This document shows positions 56,412 through 64,000 of a DNA stretch of 64,000 nt, one piece after another. The stretch's first letter is position 1. Each line of letters opens with the position of its first letter. The notes under the pieces were generated by a model. It was not told where the DNA came from and made no database searches. It saw nothing but the letters and a program-made list of their open reading frames with translations. Source of the DNA: Citrobacter koseri ATCC BAA-895 (GTDB taxonomy: Bacteria > Pseudomonadota > Gammaproteobacteria > Enterobacterales > Enterobacteriaceae); the NCBI RefSeq assembly GCF_000018045.1, contig NC_009792.1:868001-932000 (forward strand), in the 5' to 3' direction. The position numbers and the translations under genes are program-made.

Positions 56412-56435
56412 TATGAAAGCGAAAAGGGGGCAGAT

Positions 56436-56642
56436 TTACAACAATTCTTCCCCAGCTTTTTTGAACCACTGTACAACACTATTCAGATGTTGTTGCCCAT
56501 ATAGCGAGACAAAACGTCTGGTTTCCTGATGATCTTGGGACTCAAGGACTGCCAGACGGGATGCAATAAATGCCTGCGTCAAGGGAATTCCACATTCTTC
56601 TGTGATGCACCGGTACCATTGCTGGTAAGTCTTGGGGATCAT
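56436..56642 (-). CDS. Unknown 68-residue protein downstream of the FeoB-like gene
   Basis: A small soluble protein (MIPKTYQQWYRCITEECGIP..., two Cys near the N-terminus) that I do not recognise. GAGG lies eight bases before the ATG, in the last codons of the FeoB-like gene, so it belongs to that operon. Its position recalls FeoC, which follows feoB in some genomes, but I see no FeoC winged-helix signature. It may be an accessory subunit of the permease. Confidence 0.6.
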   Translation of the reverse strand: MIPKTYQQWYRCITEECGIPLTQAFIASRLAVLESQDHQETRRFVSLYGQQHLNSVVQWFKKAGEELL

Positions 56643-56644
56643 AC

Positions 56645-58294
56645 TTATGCCTCATGAATAAATAACTGGGATATCACCAGAGCCACCACCAGAGAACTTA
56701 ATACCTGTTTTCCCGCCACTGCTGCTGCAAACCGCCAGTTTATTTCCCGGGCGATGGTAAATACCGTGACAAGGCAGGCCATCAACGTAGAGGCGAGCCA
56801 GACAAGTAGCAGTAACTGAGATGTGCTGAGAGACTGTATTAAGCTGCCGCCATCCTGATTGAGCACCATCAAACCATCTTTCCTTAGCAGTGAAAAAATG
56901 ATCCCGGGCATCAGTTCTGCTGGCAGTTTAAAAAGATGAAGTAAAGGTGCCGTCGTTTCACTCAGCCAGCGAGTGATCCCTGCGTAATCAAGCATCCCCG
57001 CAACAATGCAGATAATCAGGAATAACGGCATGGCTTGCGTAATGAACTGACGGAGGATATTTTTCAGCATCCATGTCACATTTCGCCAGCGTGGCCATTG
57101 TAGCCAGGTGATCTCTGTCAGACGCTGGTTTTGGCCAGGCTTCAACGACCCGTTCCAGAGGCGCGTATGTATTGCGCCTGTGAAAAACAGCAGACTGAGA
57201 TAGGGGATAAAGAGCCATGGTTGATGGGCGGCATTAAAAAGAGAAAGCGTCGCCCCCGTCTGATAGCTGCAAGCGGACCCAAAGCTAATCATACTTATAC
57301 AAGCATGCCGGGTGCATCGCGAACACGAACGGCTCTGAAAAACCGCCACGACATTACAGCCGAAACCGCTTAATACAGGAATAAGGTCCTGACCGCTGAG
57401 GCCGAGTTTTCTCAACCAGGGATCCAGCGTCGCTGTAATTCTTTCCTTAAGTCCACTGTCGTCAGTCAGCGAAAGAGACAACCCTATCAGTACCACCACA
57501 GGAAATGCCCATACAAACGAATAAAGTCCCAGACTAAAAAGACCGTAATTGCCGACAAATAGTGTCTTCAGAACGTCGGGCCAGCTCGTCGTTATATTCT
57601 TAAGCGGCTGAATAACCGCACTGTCAATGACAGGCTGAATAAAATCTGACAGCAGCCATGCCCCCCATACCGGAACGGCAAACAGCAGGAAAAGGCATAC
57701 TATTGCAGCAACTTTTCCACACCAACGATGTTCAAATATCGTTTGTTGAGGAAATTCAGCCAGCAGATTAATTACCGGTATCTTTTGACGGGGTAAAGAG
57801 ACAGCGGAGGGTGCAGGTTTATCCTGCAACAGCAACTGCACTATTCCCTGGCGAACATTGCTGCCAGCTTCCCGGGCATTGACTGCCAGTACCGGCGCAC
57901 CTGATGTTTCACTCAGGTATTCAGTCACTTCCAGAAGGCCCTTTCTGATCTTATCAGCAAAGGTCAGGAGTATAACAACGTGTTTTGCCTGTGGCGGTAT
58001 GAGGTGACAGAGCGTTTGCCACTCCTGCTGAGCGTGCGTGGCCCGCAGAACCACCAGAATGCCATCATGCTGATTTAGCGCATCAAGGGCGAGTTTTGTG
58101 GTTTCACTGTCGCTCTGAAAACGTATGCCTGGCGTATCAACCAGGCAGATCCCTGCATCATTAATGAGACCTTCCCGACATACAACGGTCGATCCCCTGA
58201 AATTACGCTCATCACTGGCAGCACTTTCCGTCAGGATATTAAACAGGGTAGATTTTCCTGCACTTTCTAATCCCATTAAAACGAATGATTGCAT
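56645..58294 (-). CDS. FeoB-like GTPase-permease, probable divalent metal transporter
   Basis: A 549-residue protein with an N-terminal G domain (GLESAGKST, DTPG) and a C-terminal half with about eight membrane helices and two Gate-type repeats, including GFGCNVVAVF, the FeoB signature. It is much shorter than FeoB (about 770), and the G4 motif reads TFAD in place of NxxD. Several Cys follow the signature (RSCSRCTRHACIS). Metal import across the inner membrane is likely; the metal is unknown, zinc or manganese being reasonable in this context. I chose ATG 58294; the upstream GTG codons overlap the oxidoreductase gene. Confidence 0.78.
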   Translation of the reverse strand: MQSFVLMGLESAGKSTLFNILTESAASDERNFRGSTVVCREGLINDAGICLVDTPGIRFQSDSETTKLALDALNQHDGILVVLRATHAQQEWQTLCHLIPPQAKHVVILLTFADKIRKGLLEVTEYLSETSGAPVLAVNAREAGSNVRQGIVQLLLQDKPAPSAVSLPRQKIPVINLLAEFPQQTIFEHRWCGKVAAIVCLFLLFAVPVWGAWLLSDFIQPVIDSAVIQPLKNITTSWPDVLKTLFVGNYGLFSLGLYSFVWAFPVVVLIGLSLSLTDDSGLKERITATLDPWLRKLGLSGQDLIPVLSGFGCNVVAVFQSRSCSRCTRHACISMISFGSACSYQTGATLSLFNAAHQPWLFIPYLSLLFFTGAIHTRLWNGSLKPGQNQRLTEITWLQWPRWRNVTWMLKNILRQFITQAMPLFLIICIVAGMLDYAGITRWLSETTAPLLHLFKLPAELMPGIIFSLLRKDGLMVLNQDGGSLIQSLSTSQLLLLVWLASTLMACLVTVFTIAREINWRFAAAVAGKQVLSSLVVALVISQLFIHEA

Positions 58295-58305
58295 AAACAC
58301 GGACC

Positions 58306-59436
58306 TCAGCACGCACAGTCCTCATCGGCACAGCAGTCAGGCTCTGAAGGCAGAACCCACCAGTCCCGTACTCCTTCAGAGGACAGGCCCAGATGACGCG
58401 TGATACTTTCTGCCACGACGGGAAAGCGCTGACGGAACTTATAGATAAAGCAATAAATATTACCGGCATGCCGCACATGAGGGCCGACAAGGTACAAACC
58501 AGGAAAAAGGGTTGAGCAGTCTTCGTCCGTTAAGACCGGATAGCCATCATCATTCCATTCAAAAAAAGCAGCCAGTTGCCTTGCTCCTCCGCCACACTGG
58601 AAGCCGGTAGCAAGCACAGGCACCTCGTCAGTAGCCCAGGCGCGTCCGTTTGTGGTATGGACTTTGTACGAACTTCCCGGGCCGGGCATTCTGATTACTT
58701 CACAGACATCCGCATCTTCATAAATTTCGAAAAGACGGTGATTCATCACTCTGTTCAAACGCTCACGGGTATAAGGGGAAAGCGATAGACTGGGATCGCT
58801 GATGTGGTTAGTTGACCAGGGGGCTGAGCGGGTTAACATTTTTACCGATGAGCCATTTTCCAGCAGGTTTACAGCGGCATCCACCGCGCTTTCATAGCCG
58901 CCTATAACAATGTATTCACCTTTCCTGAAATCCTTCCAGCTGGTCACATCACCGTAATGGCAACAAATATCTGCTCCAGGAAAAATCTGCCGGTCTGGGA
59001 ACTGGAATTCGCCTGTAGCCCATATTAAAGAGCGTGTTTCCAGCTTCTCTCCTGCTTCTGTTATCAGTATAAAATTACCGGAACTGAGCAACGCAACCTT
59101 TGCAATCCTGGCGGGAGCCATGACGGGTATCTGATACTCATCCAGTACGGCCTTAAGGTAACTGGCATAAGTTTTCCCCCCAGGATGTTCTTCACCGCAG
59201 AAAAGCGCCAATGAACTGTCAGGGGTCACAGAGTTCAGGTCTGGTTGTCCAAACGGATTGGAAAAAAAAGAAGGAGTAATAAAACGGGTTTCTTCCGGCC
59301 AGCGCATAAAGGAGGCACCTACTTCGTGACTGTCAACGACCAGGATATCCTGTATGGCACTACGACGAAGAAGCGCCGCCATACCCACCCCGGCCGGACC
59401 CGCACCGACAATAACGACTTCGCGTGGTTGGTTCAT
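58306..59436 (-). CDS. FAD/NAD(P)-dependent oxidoreductase with Cys-rich tail
   Basis: A 376-residue flavoprotein of the CzcO/thioredoxin-reductase-like group. The N-terminal FAD motif is VVIVGAGPAGVGMAALL, and a second nucleotide motif is VIGGYESAVDAAVNLL. LATGFQCGGG near the C-terminus is family-typical. The last residues are DCCADEDCAC, four Cys with acidic residues, which looks like a metal-binding tail and is unusual for the group. It leads the operon with the FeoB-like gene (11-base gap) and the 68-residue gene. A Zur-like box lies 17 bases before its start. The substrate is unknown. Confidence 0.78.
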   Translation of the reverse strand: MNQPREVVIVGAGPAGVGMAALLRRSAIQDILVVDSHEVGASFMRWPEETRFITPSFFSNPFGQPDLNSVTPDSSLALFCGEEHPGGKTYASYLKAVLDEYQIPVMAPARIAKVALLSSGNFILITEAGEKLETRSLIWATGEFQFPDRQIFPGADICCHYGDVTSWKDFRKGEYIVIGGYESAVDAAVNLLENGSSVKMLTRSAPWSTNHISDPSLSLSPYTRERLNRVMNHRLFEIYEDADVCEVIRMPGPGSSYKVHTTNGRAWATDEVPVLATGFQCGGGARQLAAFFEWNDDGYPVLTDEDCSTLFPGLYLVGPHVRHAGNIYCFIYKFRQRFPVVAESITRHLGLSSEGVRDWWVLPSEPDCCADEDCAC

Positions 59437-59452
59437 AAAATTACCCTTTGCA

Positions 59453-59470
59453 TTACGTTATAACATAACA
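59453..59470. promoter_or_regulatory. Zur-like box upstream of the oxidoreductase-FeoB operon
   Basis: TTACGTTATAACATAACA repeats 18 bases of the hisI2 box exactly, centred on GTTATAAC at 59457-59464. It overlaps the expected promoter of the minus-strand operon. Confidence 0.75.
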
Positions 59471-59506
59471 ATTGATATTGAAATTTTTTACATCCAGAGG
59501 GACAAC

Positions 59507-60889
59507 TTATCGGATACGCCATGAGGTATTTTCGCCGACATCTTCAAGATCAATGCCTTGCTCCGCTAATTCATTTCTTAAACGATCGGCCTTGTCCCAC
59601 TTGCCCATACGTCGTGCCTCACTGCGTTGGTGAATTAACTTTTCAATAAGTTGCAGTTCTGCAGGATGAAGATCACTGCGGTTTTTCAAAAAGGCATCCG
59701 CTGATTGTTCAAGCAAACCCAGCACATTCCCCAGGTCTTTCAGCGTGGTGGCAAGTGCTGCGGCTTCATCATCATTCGTTCCGCAAAGCCTGTTAATCTC
59801 TCTTGTCAGTTCAAATAAAATGGCAAGCGCCTGGGGTGTATTGAAATCATCATCCATTGCCTCACAGAATCTGGCCCGCCATGCATCGTGCTGTTCAGAT
59901 CGAGACCCGTCAGCGAACTGGCATGCGGTGTAGAGCCGTGTCAGCGAGGCGCGCGCGAGGTGAATATTCTCCTCGCTATAATTCAGCGGCTTACGATAAT
60001 GTGCGCTTAGCAGGAAGAAGCGCACACTCTGGGCATCGAACCGATTCAGAATATCGCGCAGGGTAAAAAAGTTATTCAGCGATTTCGACATCTTCTCTTT
60101 ATTCACCGTCACCATGCCGGTGTGAAGCCAGTAATTTACGTAAGGGCCATCATTGGCGGAGGTGGATTGGGCAATCTCATTTTCATGATGGGGAAATATC
60201 AGGTCAGAACCACCGCCATGAATGTCGAAATGGGTACCAAGGTAATGGCAGTTCATTGCGGAACATTCAATATGCCAGCCAGGTCTCCCTTCACCCCAGG
60301 GTGATGGCCAGACGGGCTCGCCGGGTTTTGCCCGCTTCCAGAGAACAAAATCCAGCGGATCGCGTTTATACTCATTCACTTCGATGCGGGTCCCGGCACG
60401 AAGCATGGTAATATCCTGTCCCGAAAGCTTTCCATAGCCTTTTGCCGATGCAGTGGAGAACATGACGTCACCATTCTCTGCAATGTAAGCAAATTGTCGA
60501 TGCAGAAGTCGTTCGATCATACTGATGATTTGTGGGATGTGCTCTGTGGGACGAGGTTCGATGTTTGGCGGCAGGATGCCTAACTTTGCAAAATCAATGT
60601 GCATTTCATGCACCATCCGCTCTGTCAGGCTGCGCCAGTCCTCTCCCGTATCACGGGCGCGCTGAATAATTTTATCATCTATATCAGTAATGTTACGCAC
60701 GAAAGTCACATCGTATCCGCGAAAACGCAGATAGCGGACAATCATATCAAAAGCTACAAAGGTTCTGGCGTGCCCAAGATGGCAAAGGTCATAAACCGTC
60801 ACGCCGCATACATACATGCCGATTTTGCTCTCTTTAACCGGAACTAATAGCTCCTTTTGCATACCAAGCGTGTTTGTTAGTTTAATCAT
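59507..60889 (-). CDS. cysS: Second cysteinyl-tRNA synthetase
   Basis: A 460-residue class I synthetase that charges tRNA-Cys. The HIGH-type motif is HLGHA and KMSKS is intact. The zinc ligands of E. coli CysRS are all conserved (YVCGVTVYD, WHIECSAMNC, PHHENE), so this is not a zinc-free substitute by sequence. I use the ATG at 60889 with GAGG eight bases before; a longer frame has no ribosome site. As an island-borne copy inside a zinc-starvation cluster it probably backs up the housekeeping enzyme. It follows the Fur-family gene 2 on the same strand. Confidence 0.9.
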   Translation of the reverse strand: MIKLTNTLGMQKELLVPVKESKIGMYVCGVTVYDLCHLGHARTFVAFDMIVRYLRFRGYDVTFVRNITDIDDKIIQRARDTGEDWRSLTERMVHEMHIDFAKLGILPPNIEPRPTEHIPQIISMIERLLHRQFAYIAENGDVMFSTASAKGYGKLSGQDITMLRAGTRIEVNEYKRDPLDFVLWKRAKPGEPVWPSPWGEGRPGWHIECSAMNCHYLGTHFDIHGGGSDLIFPHHENEIAQSTSANDGPYVNYWLHTGMVTVNKEKMSKSLNNFFTLRDILNRFDAQSVRFFLLSAHYRKPLNYSEENIHLARASLTRLYTACQFADGSRSEQHDAWRARFCEAMDDDFNTPQALAILFELTREINRLCGTNDDEAAALATTLKDLGNVLGLLEQSADAFLKNRSDLHPAELQLIEKLIHQRSEARRMGKWDKADRLRNELAEQGIDLEDVGENTSWRIR

Positions 60890-60970
60890 TACGTTTACCT
60901 CATTATTTTTAGATAGCAGCACACGAACACGCCTGGCGCTAATTAACAGTCGTCCGGAATAAGAAAAAAA

Positions 60971-61423
60971 TTATTTGGTGATAGTACGATTACAGTCCGG
61001 ACAGATACCATGACTGGAAAGGGTAATTTCCCGTTCGGTCATACCATGTCCAGTGAGATGTGATTTTACCAATTCAATGGCCGCTTCCAGGGCTGGATCC
61101 TGCTCAATAGGAATAACATGATGGCAGTTATCGCATTCAAAAAGTCCTACGGCAGCCCGTTGGGTCAGAGCGAAACGCTGAGTTCTTGCCGAGTCGGTAT
61201 AACGCTGGACAATACTGACCTGCATTAGCCGTTCCAGTATTCGGTAAAGGGTCACACGATCGGGAGCCTGCTCGCCCAGTTGCTGAGTTAAATCGTCATG
61301 GCTCATGGCCTGGCTGGCATGTTCAAGGCACTGCAGTGTAGCAAGGGTGGATGGCGTTGCCCGCAAACCATGTGTGCGCAACGTTTGCTTCCAGTCATAC
61401 GTTTTGGCTACTGGTGTTGTCAT
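60971..61423 (-). CDS. Fur-family regulator 2 (Zur-like)
   Basis: A 150-residue Fur/Zur-type repressor. The DNA-binding region is LRTHGLRATPSTLATLQCLEHASQAMSHDDLTQQL and DRVTLYRILERLMQVSIV. The zinc pairs are CDNCHHV and CPDC. The segment before CxxC lacks the HxHH cluster of Fur but has His after the pair (CHHVIPIE). GGAGG precedes the ATG. It is divergent from COG0523 gene 2 and may control the module's three GTTATAAC boxes or the TGCAA-N5-TTGCA site next to it. Confidence 0.82.
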   Translation of the reverse strand: MTTPVAKTYDWKQTLRTHGLRATPSTLATLQCLEHASQAMSHDDLTQQLGEQAPDRVTLYRILERLMQVSIVQRYTDSARTQRFALTQRAAVGLFECDNCHHVIPIEQDPALEAAIELVKSHLTGHGMTEREITLSSHGICPDCNRTITK

Positions 61424-61475
61424 ATTTCCCCCTCCGAGTCATGTCATTTGAATTTTGGCAGGAAGCCGGTATTAT

Positions 61476-61490
61476 TGCAACTTGATTGCA
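61476..61490. promoter_or_regulatory. TGCAA-N5-TTGCA inverted repeat between regulator 2 and COG0523 gene 2
   Basis: A short perfect dyad in the 97-base divergent promoter region, 31 bases before the COG0523 gene 2 start. It has a different sequence from the Zur-like boxes, so a different regulator may act here. Confidence 0.45.
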
Positions 61491-61520
61491 TTAACGTTTA
61501 GCGGCATAAGGCTGGATGCT

Positions 61521-62720
61521 ATGAAAAGAACACCGCTCATTATCCTTAATGGTTTTCTGGGGGCAGGGAAAACTACTCTGCTAAAAAACCTTCTTACACA
61601 GGCACACAAACGGCGAATGACTGTATCCGTCATCGTTAATGACATGAGTGAACTTGATGTGGATGGCGTCCTGATAGCCAACACAGAAATCGTTGATGCA
61701 GCCAGTAACAATTTTGTGAGTATTTCAGCAGACAGTATCAGCAGCAGAAGCGGGATCCAGAAGCTGGATTCCGCGCTGAAAAACCTGCTCGAAAAACGGT
61801 CTGCGGATTTTATTTTACTGGAAACCTCAGGTAGCAGCCATCCTCTTCCCCTGGTCCGCTATCTGCGAGAACATACCCAGGTAAGTCTCAAAGCATTTTT
61901 GTCTCTTGTTGATACGGTCATGCTTAATGATGACTACGACGGTGGAAAGAAGCTTATTCCGGTTTTCCAGGAGCACCTCAATAAAGGAACCCGGGGAGTG
62001 GAAAGCCTGCTGGCAGAACAGATTATGTTCTGTAATAAGCTCTTATTAACCAAAAACGACCGGTTACCCTTCTATGTGGTTACTGAGGTAGCCAGAGCCA
62101 TACATCCCCTTAATCCCCAGGTTGCAATTATGGCCGTGCCCTGGGGAAATTTACAGCTGGATGAATTGCTTTCCATGCCGGATTACGATTTTCATCGGGT
62201 GGCGTTACTTATCGATGAGCTTCAGGATGCCATTGACGCAGTTTTGCCGGATGAAACCGATAAAAAATACGATATTTCGTGGAGGGTCATTGAGGATGAC
62301 CGTCCATTTCATCCGCAGCGGCTGTGGGATACCTGCCATCGCTTCATGGGCGCAGGCGTTTACCGCAGCAAGGGGTTTTTCTGGCTACCGGGAAGGGATG
62401 ACCTGGCATTATTGTGGAACCAGGCAGCAGGGAGCATCAATCTCGAATTCATAAGCTACTGGAAAGCCGGGGTCCTGACTCACACTGATAATTCATTGAC
62501 AAAGGAAGAACGCGCAGCTATCCGTCAGCAACTGGCAAAAATGCCTGGCAGATTTGGTGACCGGCGCTGCCGCCTGACTGTTATTGGCGAGAGCGGCGAA
62601 ATTGACGATTTTGCCCTCGCATTGCGCCAGTGTTTACTCACTGAAGAGGAAATTCTCTGGTGGCAGCAGGGGGGGATTTTCCACGATCCCTGGCCCACGA
62701 AAGTGGCCCGGCTGGCTTAA
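61521..62720 (+). CDS. COG0523 GTPase 2, lacking the CxCC motif
   Basis: A 399-residue relative of the metallochaperone GTPases. Walker A GFLGAGKTT (11-19), NDMSELDVD, ETSGSSHP and TKND are present, and the C-terminal domain has the WRVIEDDRPFHPQRLW and GFFWLPGR segments. At the place of the CxCC metal motif it reads SISADSISSR (about 67-76), with no Cys. Metal binding would have to use other residues, or it could act as a partner of GTPase 1. I use the ATG at 61521 since the longer frame covers the promoter region. Divergent from regulator 2. Confidence 0.85.
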   Translation: MKRTPLIILNGFLGAGKTTLLKNLLTQAHKRRMTVSVIVNDMSELDVDGVLIANTEIVDAASNNFVSISADSISSRSGIQKLDSALKNLLEKRSADFILLETSGSSHPLPLVRYLREHTQVSLKAFLSLVDTVMLNDDYDGGKKLIPVFQEHLNKGTRGVESLLAEQIMFCNKLLLTKNDRLPFYVVTEVARAIHPLNPQVAIMAVPWGNLQLDELLSMPDYDFHRVALLIDELQDAIDAVLPDETDKKYDISWRVIEDDRPFHPQRLWDTCHRFMGAGVYRSKGFFWLPGRDDLALLWNQAAGSINLEFISYWKAGVLTHTDNSLTKEERAAIRQQLAKMPGRFGDRRCRLTVIGESGEIDDFALALRQCLLTEEEILWWQQGGIFHDPWPTKVARLA

Positions 62721-62746
62721 CAGGTTATTTTGCAGCGGCAGTTAAT

Positions 62747-62766
62747 GTTATGTTATAACGTTTCAT
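62747..62766. promoter_or_regulatory. Zur-like box upstream of dksA2 and folE2
   Basis: TGTTATGTTATAACGTTTCA carries the GTTATAAC core (62753-62760) and equals the reverse complement of the hisI2 box at 17 of 20 bases. It ends 24 bases before the dksA2 start. Confidence 0.72.
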
Positions 62767-62790
62767 TACGCAATTTTATCGGTACAGGAC

Positions 62791-63213
62791 ATGACTAAAC
62801 CTACCCGCGCTGAACGAGAAAAAATCCTGGCGATGCTGCCAGAAGATTACATGAATCCTGTGCAACAGGACTACTTCCGGCGGCTTATCCGCCACGAAAG
62901 GCAGGAGGTGCTTGATCATATAGACCAGATGAAGCAACAACTGCAGGATAATCCAGAAACGGGTGACGAAGGTGACATCGCCATTCGTGAAGAGCAGTTA
63001 CGTCTGCTGTTCAGACAGATAGACAGAGAAAGCCGCCTGTTGCCGAAATATGATGCAGCGCTTATGCGGCTTGAAAAAGGAGAATATGGCTTCTGCCGGG
63101 ATACAGGCGAACCTATCGGTCTGCAACGCCTGCTACTCAGGCCCACCGCAGAATTAAGTATTGAAGCCAAAACAAAGGAGGAAAAAGTTGAGATTCAGTA
63201 CCGAAAGAAATAA
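62791..63213 (+). CDS. dksA2: DksA2, zinc-finger-less DksA paralogue
   Basis: A 140-residue DksA/TraR-family protein. The coiled-coil region and its acidic tip lie at about 35-90. In the zinc-finger region only Cys102 remains; the other three ligands are replaced by Thr105, Ser123 and Ala126. Such paralogues keep DksA function, ppGpp-dependent control of RNA polymerase, without zinc, as shown for Pseudomonas DksA2. A Zur-like box lies just upstream. folE2 follows after 63 bases. Only a weak ribosome site is visible. Confidence 0.92.
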   Translation: MTKPTRAEREKILAMLPEDYMNPVQQDYFRRLIRHERQEVLDHIDQMKQQLQDNPETGDEGDIAIREEQLRLLFRQIDRESRLLPKYDAALMRLEKGEYGFCRDTGEPIGLQRLLLRPTAELSIEAKTKEEKVEIQYRKK

Positions 63214-63276
63214 AGCGGTGGCTCAGGCAGGGGGCAGGGTAGGGATGAGAGTAAATATCAGATCAGGCAGGTATAT

Positions 63277-64000
63277 ATGAGTATTGCAGCCAAACAAACC
63301 TTATGCCCCGGAATGCTACCGGATATTCAGTCCACTAAGGGTGACGGTGAGGGCGAGTCATTATCCTGGGTTGGCATGGAACAAATTGACCTGCCGATAG
63401 ACATCGCAGGCAGGCCGGTATCAGCAAAGGTCAATGCTGGCATAAACCTTCTCAGTTCACCTGAAGCTGAAAAGGGGATCCATATGTCTCGTCTTTATCT
63501 TCTTCTGGACGAACTGACACAAGGGGAAATCACACCGGCATTATTGCAACATGTGTTGAAAGCATTTCTGGTATCTCATCAGGGACGTAGTGATGAAGCC
63601 AGTATTGAGATTTCAGGGGATTTGTTACTGTCGCGTAAGTCGTTAAATTCTAATCACTCCGGCTGGAAAGCTTATCCTCTGACTCTGAGCGCCGAACTCA
63701 GGCAATCTTTTACGGTTACCCTCAAAGTGGGTATCCCTTATTCGTCCACCTGCCCGGCTTCCGCTGCACTTAGCCGCCACGTCGCGGGTTTGCAGTTTAG
63801 CAAAGACTTTGGTAACAGGATCGACAGGCTCCCGGCAGCAGAAATAGCCGACTGGCTTGTTGAGAAAGGAATGCCGGCAACCCCGCACAGCCAGCGAAGC
63901 TGGGCATGGGTGAGTATCCGTCTTAATCCTGAAGCAAAATCACTGCCTGTGATTGAACTGATTGATTATGCTGAAGTTGCTCTCGGGACAGCCGTGCAAA
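63277..64000 (+). CDS. folE2: FolE2, GTP cyclohydrolase IB (cut by the window end)
   Basis: The first 241 residues of a GCYH-IB enzyme, which makes dihydroneopterin triphosphate for folate and can use metals other than zinc. It replaces the zinc enzyme FolE under zinc starvation. The segments KGIHMSRLY and PYSSTCPAS (active-site Cys) are typical. The frame is open to the last base of the window, with about 60 residues expected beyond. AGGCAGG precedes the ATG. It is downstream of dksA2 and likely in the same Zur-controlled unit. Confidence 0.93.
   Translation, partial: MSIAAKQTLCPGMLPDIQSTKGDGEGESLSWVGMEQIDLPIDIAGRPVSAKVNAGINLLSSPEAEKGIHMSRLYLLLDELTQGEITPALLQHVLKAFLVSHQGRSDEASIEISGDLLLSRKSLNSNHSGWKAYPLTLSAELRQSFTVTLKVGIPYSSTCPASAALSRHVAGLQFSKDFGNRIDRLPAAEIADWLVEKGMPATPHSQRSWAWVSIRLNPEAKSLPVIELIDYAEVALGTAVQ

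Noticed and set aside
1..64000. CRISPR arrays, rRNA genes and complete insertion sequences
   Set aside because: No regularly spaced repeats, rRNA-like segments or intact transposase genes were seen by reading the window.

Overview
The window is a mobile virulence region of an enterobacterium. Its gene set and order match the ICEKp family of integrative conjugative elements in Klebsiella pneumoniae, in the form that carries both the yersiniabactin (ybt) and colibactin (clb/pks) loci. Related elements occur in Citrobacter koseri, Klebsiella aerogenes and E. coli, so the species is an inference. Most genes here are identified by protein motifs, length and order.

Layout, left to right. (1) 1-874: the 3' end of the colibactin locus, with the end of clbQ and a complete clbS. 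(2) 875-2143: a gene-free scar. (3) 2144-5433: mobilisation genes mobC and mobB on the minus strand, followed by an inverted-repeat-rich region that is a good oriT candidate. (4) 5434-17069: a VirB-type (MPF-T) type IV secretion operon on the minus strand, running virB1, virB2, a virB3-virB4 fusion, virB5, eexN, virB6, virB7, virB8, virB9, virB10, orf106, virB11, a Cag12-like lipoprotein gene, trbM and orf101. (5) 17070-20229: a regulatory block with a broken hha-like gene, a TraR/DksA zinc-finger gene, a DUF2857-like gene, a small unknown, an AlpA-type excisionase and an unknown AT-rich gene. (6) 20230-49934: the yersiniabactin locus fyuA-ybtE-ybtT-ybtU-irp1-irp2-ybtA on the minus strand and ybtP-ybtQ-ybtX-ybtS on the plus strand, with Fur boxes and a repeated element in front of fyuA and irp2. 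(7) 50128-51567: a P4-type integrase and a 17-bp attachment core identical to the 3' end of the asparagine tRNA gene. (8) 51564-64000: a zinc-starvation module that resembles the Zn/Mn module described in some ICEKp elements. It holds an ABC importer remnant, two Fur-family regulators, a hisI paralogue, two COG0523 GTPases, a FeoB-like permease with an FAD oxidoreductase, a second cysS, a zinc-finger-less DksA and folE2 (cut by the window end).

How the parts work together. The integrase, AlpA-type excisionase, relaxase, coupling protein and VirB channel would excise and transfer the element. The ybt genes make, export and take up a metallophore. The right module would replace or feed zinc-dependent functions when zinc is scarce. 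Three near-identical palindromes built on GTTATAAC sit in front of hisI2, the oxidoreductase operon and dksA2, and look like Zur operators that tie this module into one regulon.

The region also shows decay. irp2 carries a 4-bp tandem-repeat expansion that shifts the frame and removes its last carrier domain. trbM has lost one A in its start-proximal A-run. The hha-like gene, the FecCD permease and hisI2 each have a single in-frame stop, and the ABC ATPase gene is cut at the attachment core. These lesions are direct readings of the given sequence; whether each is biological or a sequencing error cannot be decided from it.
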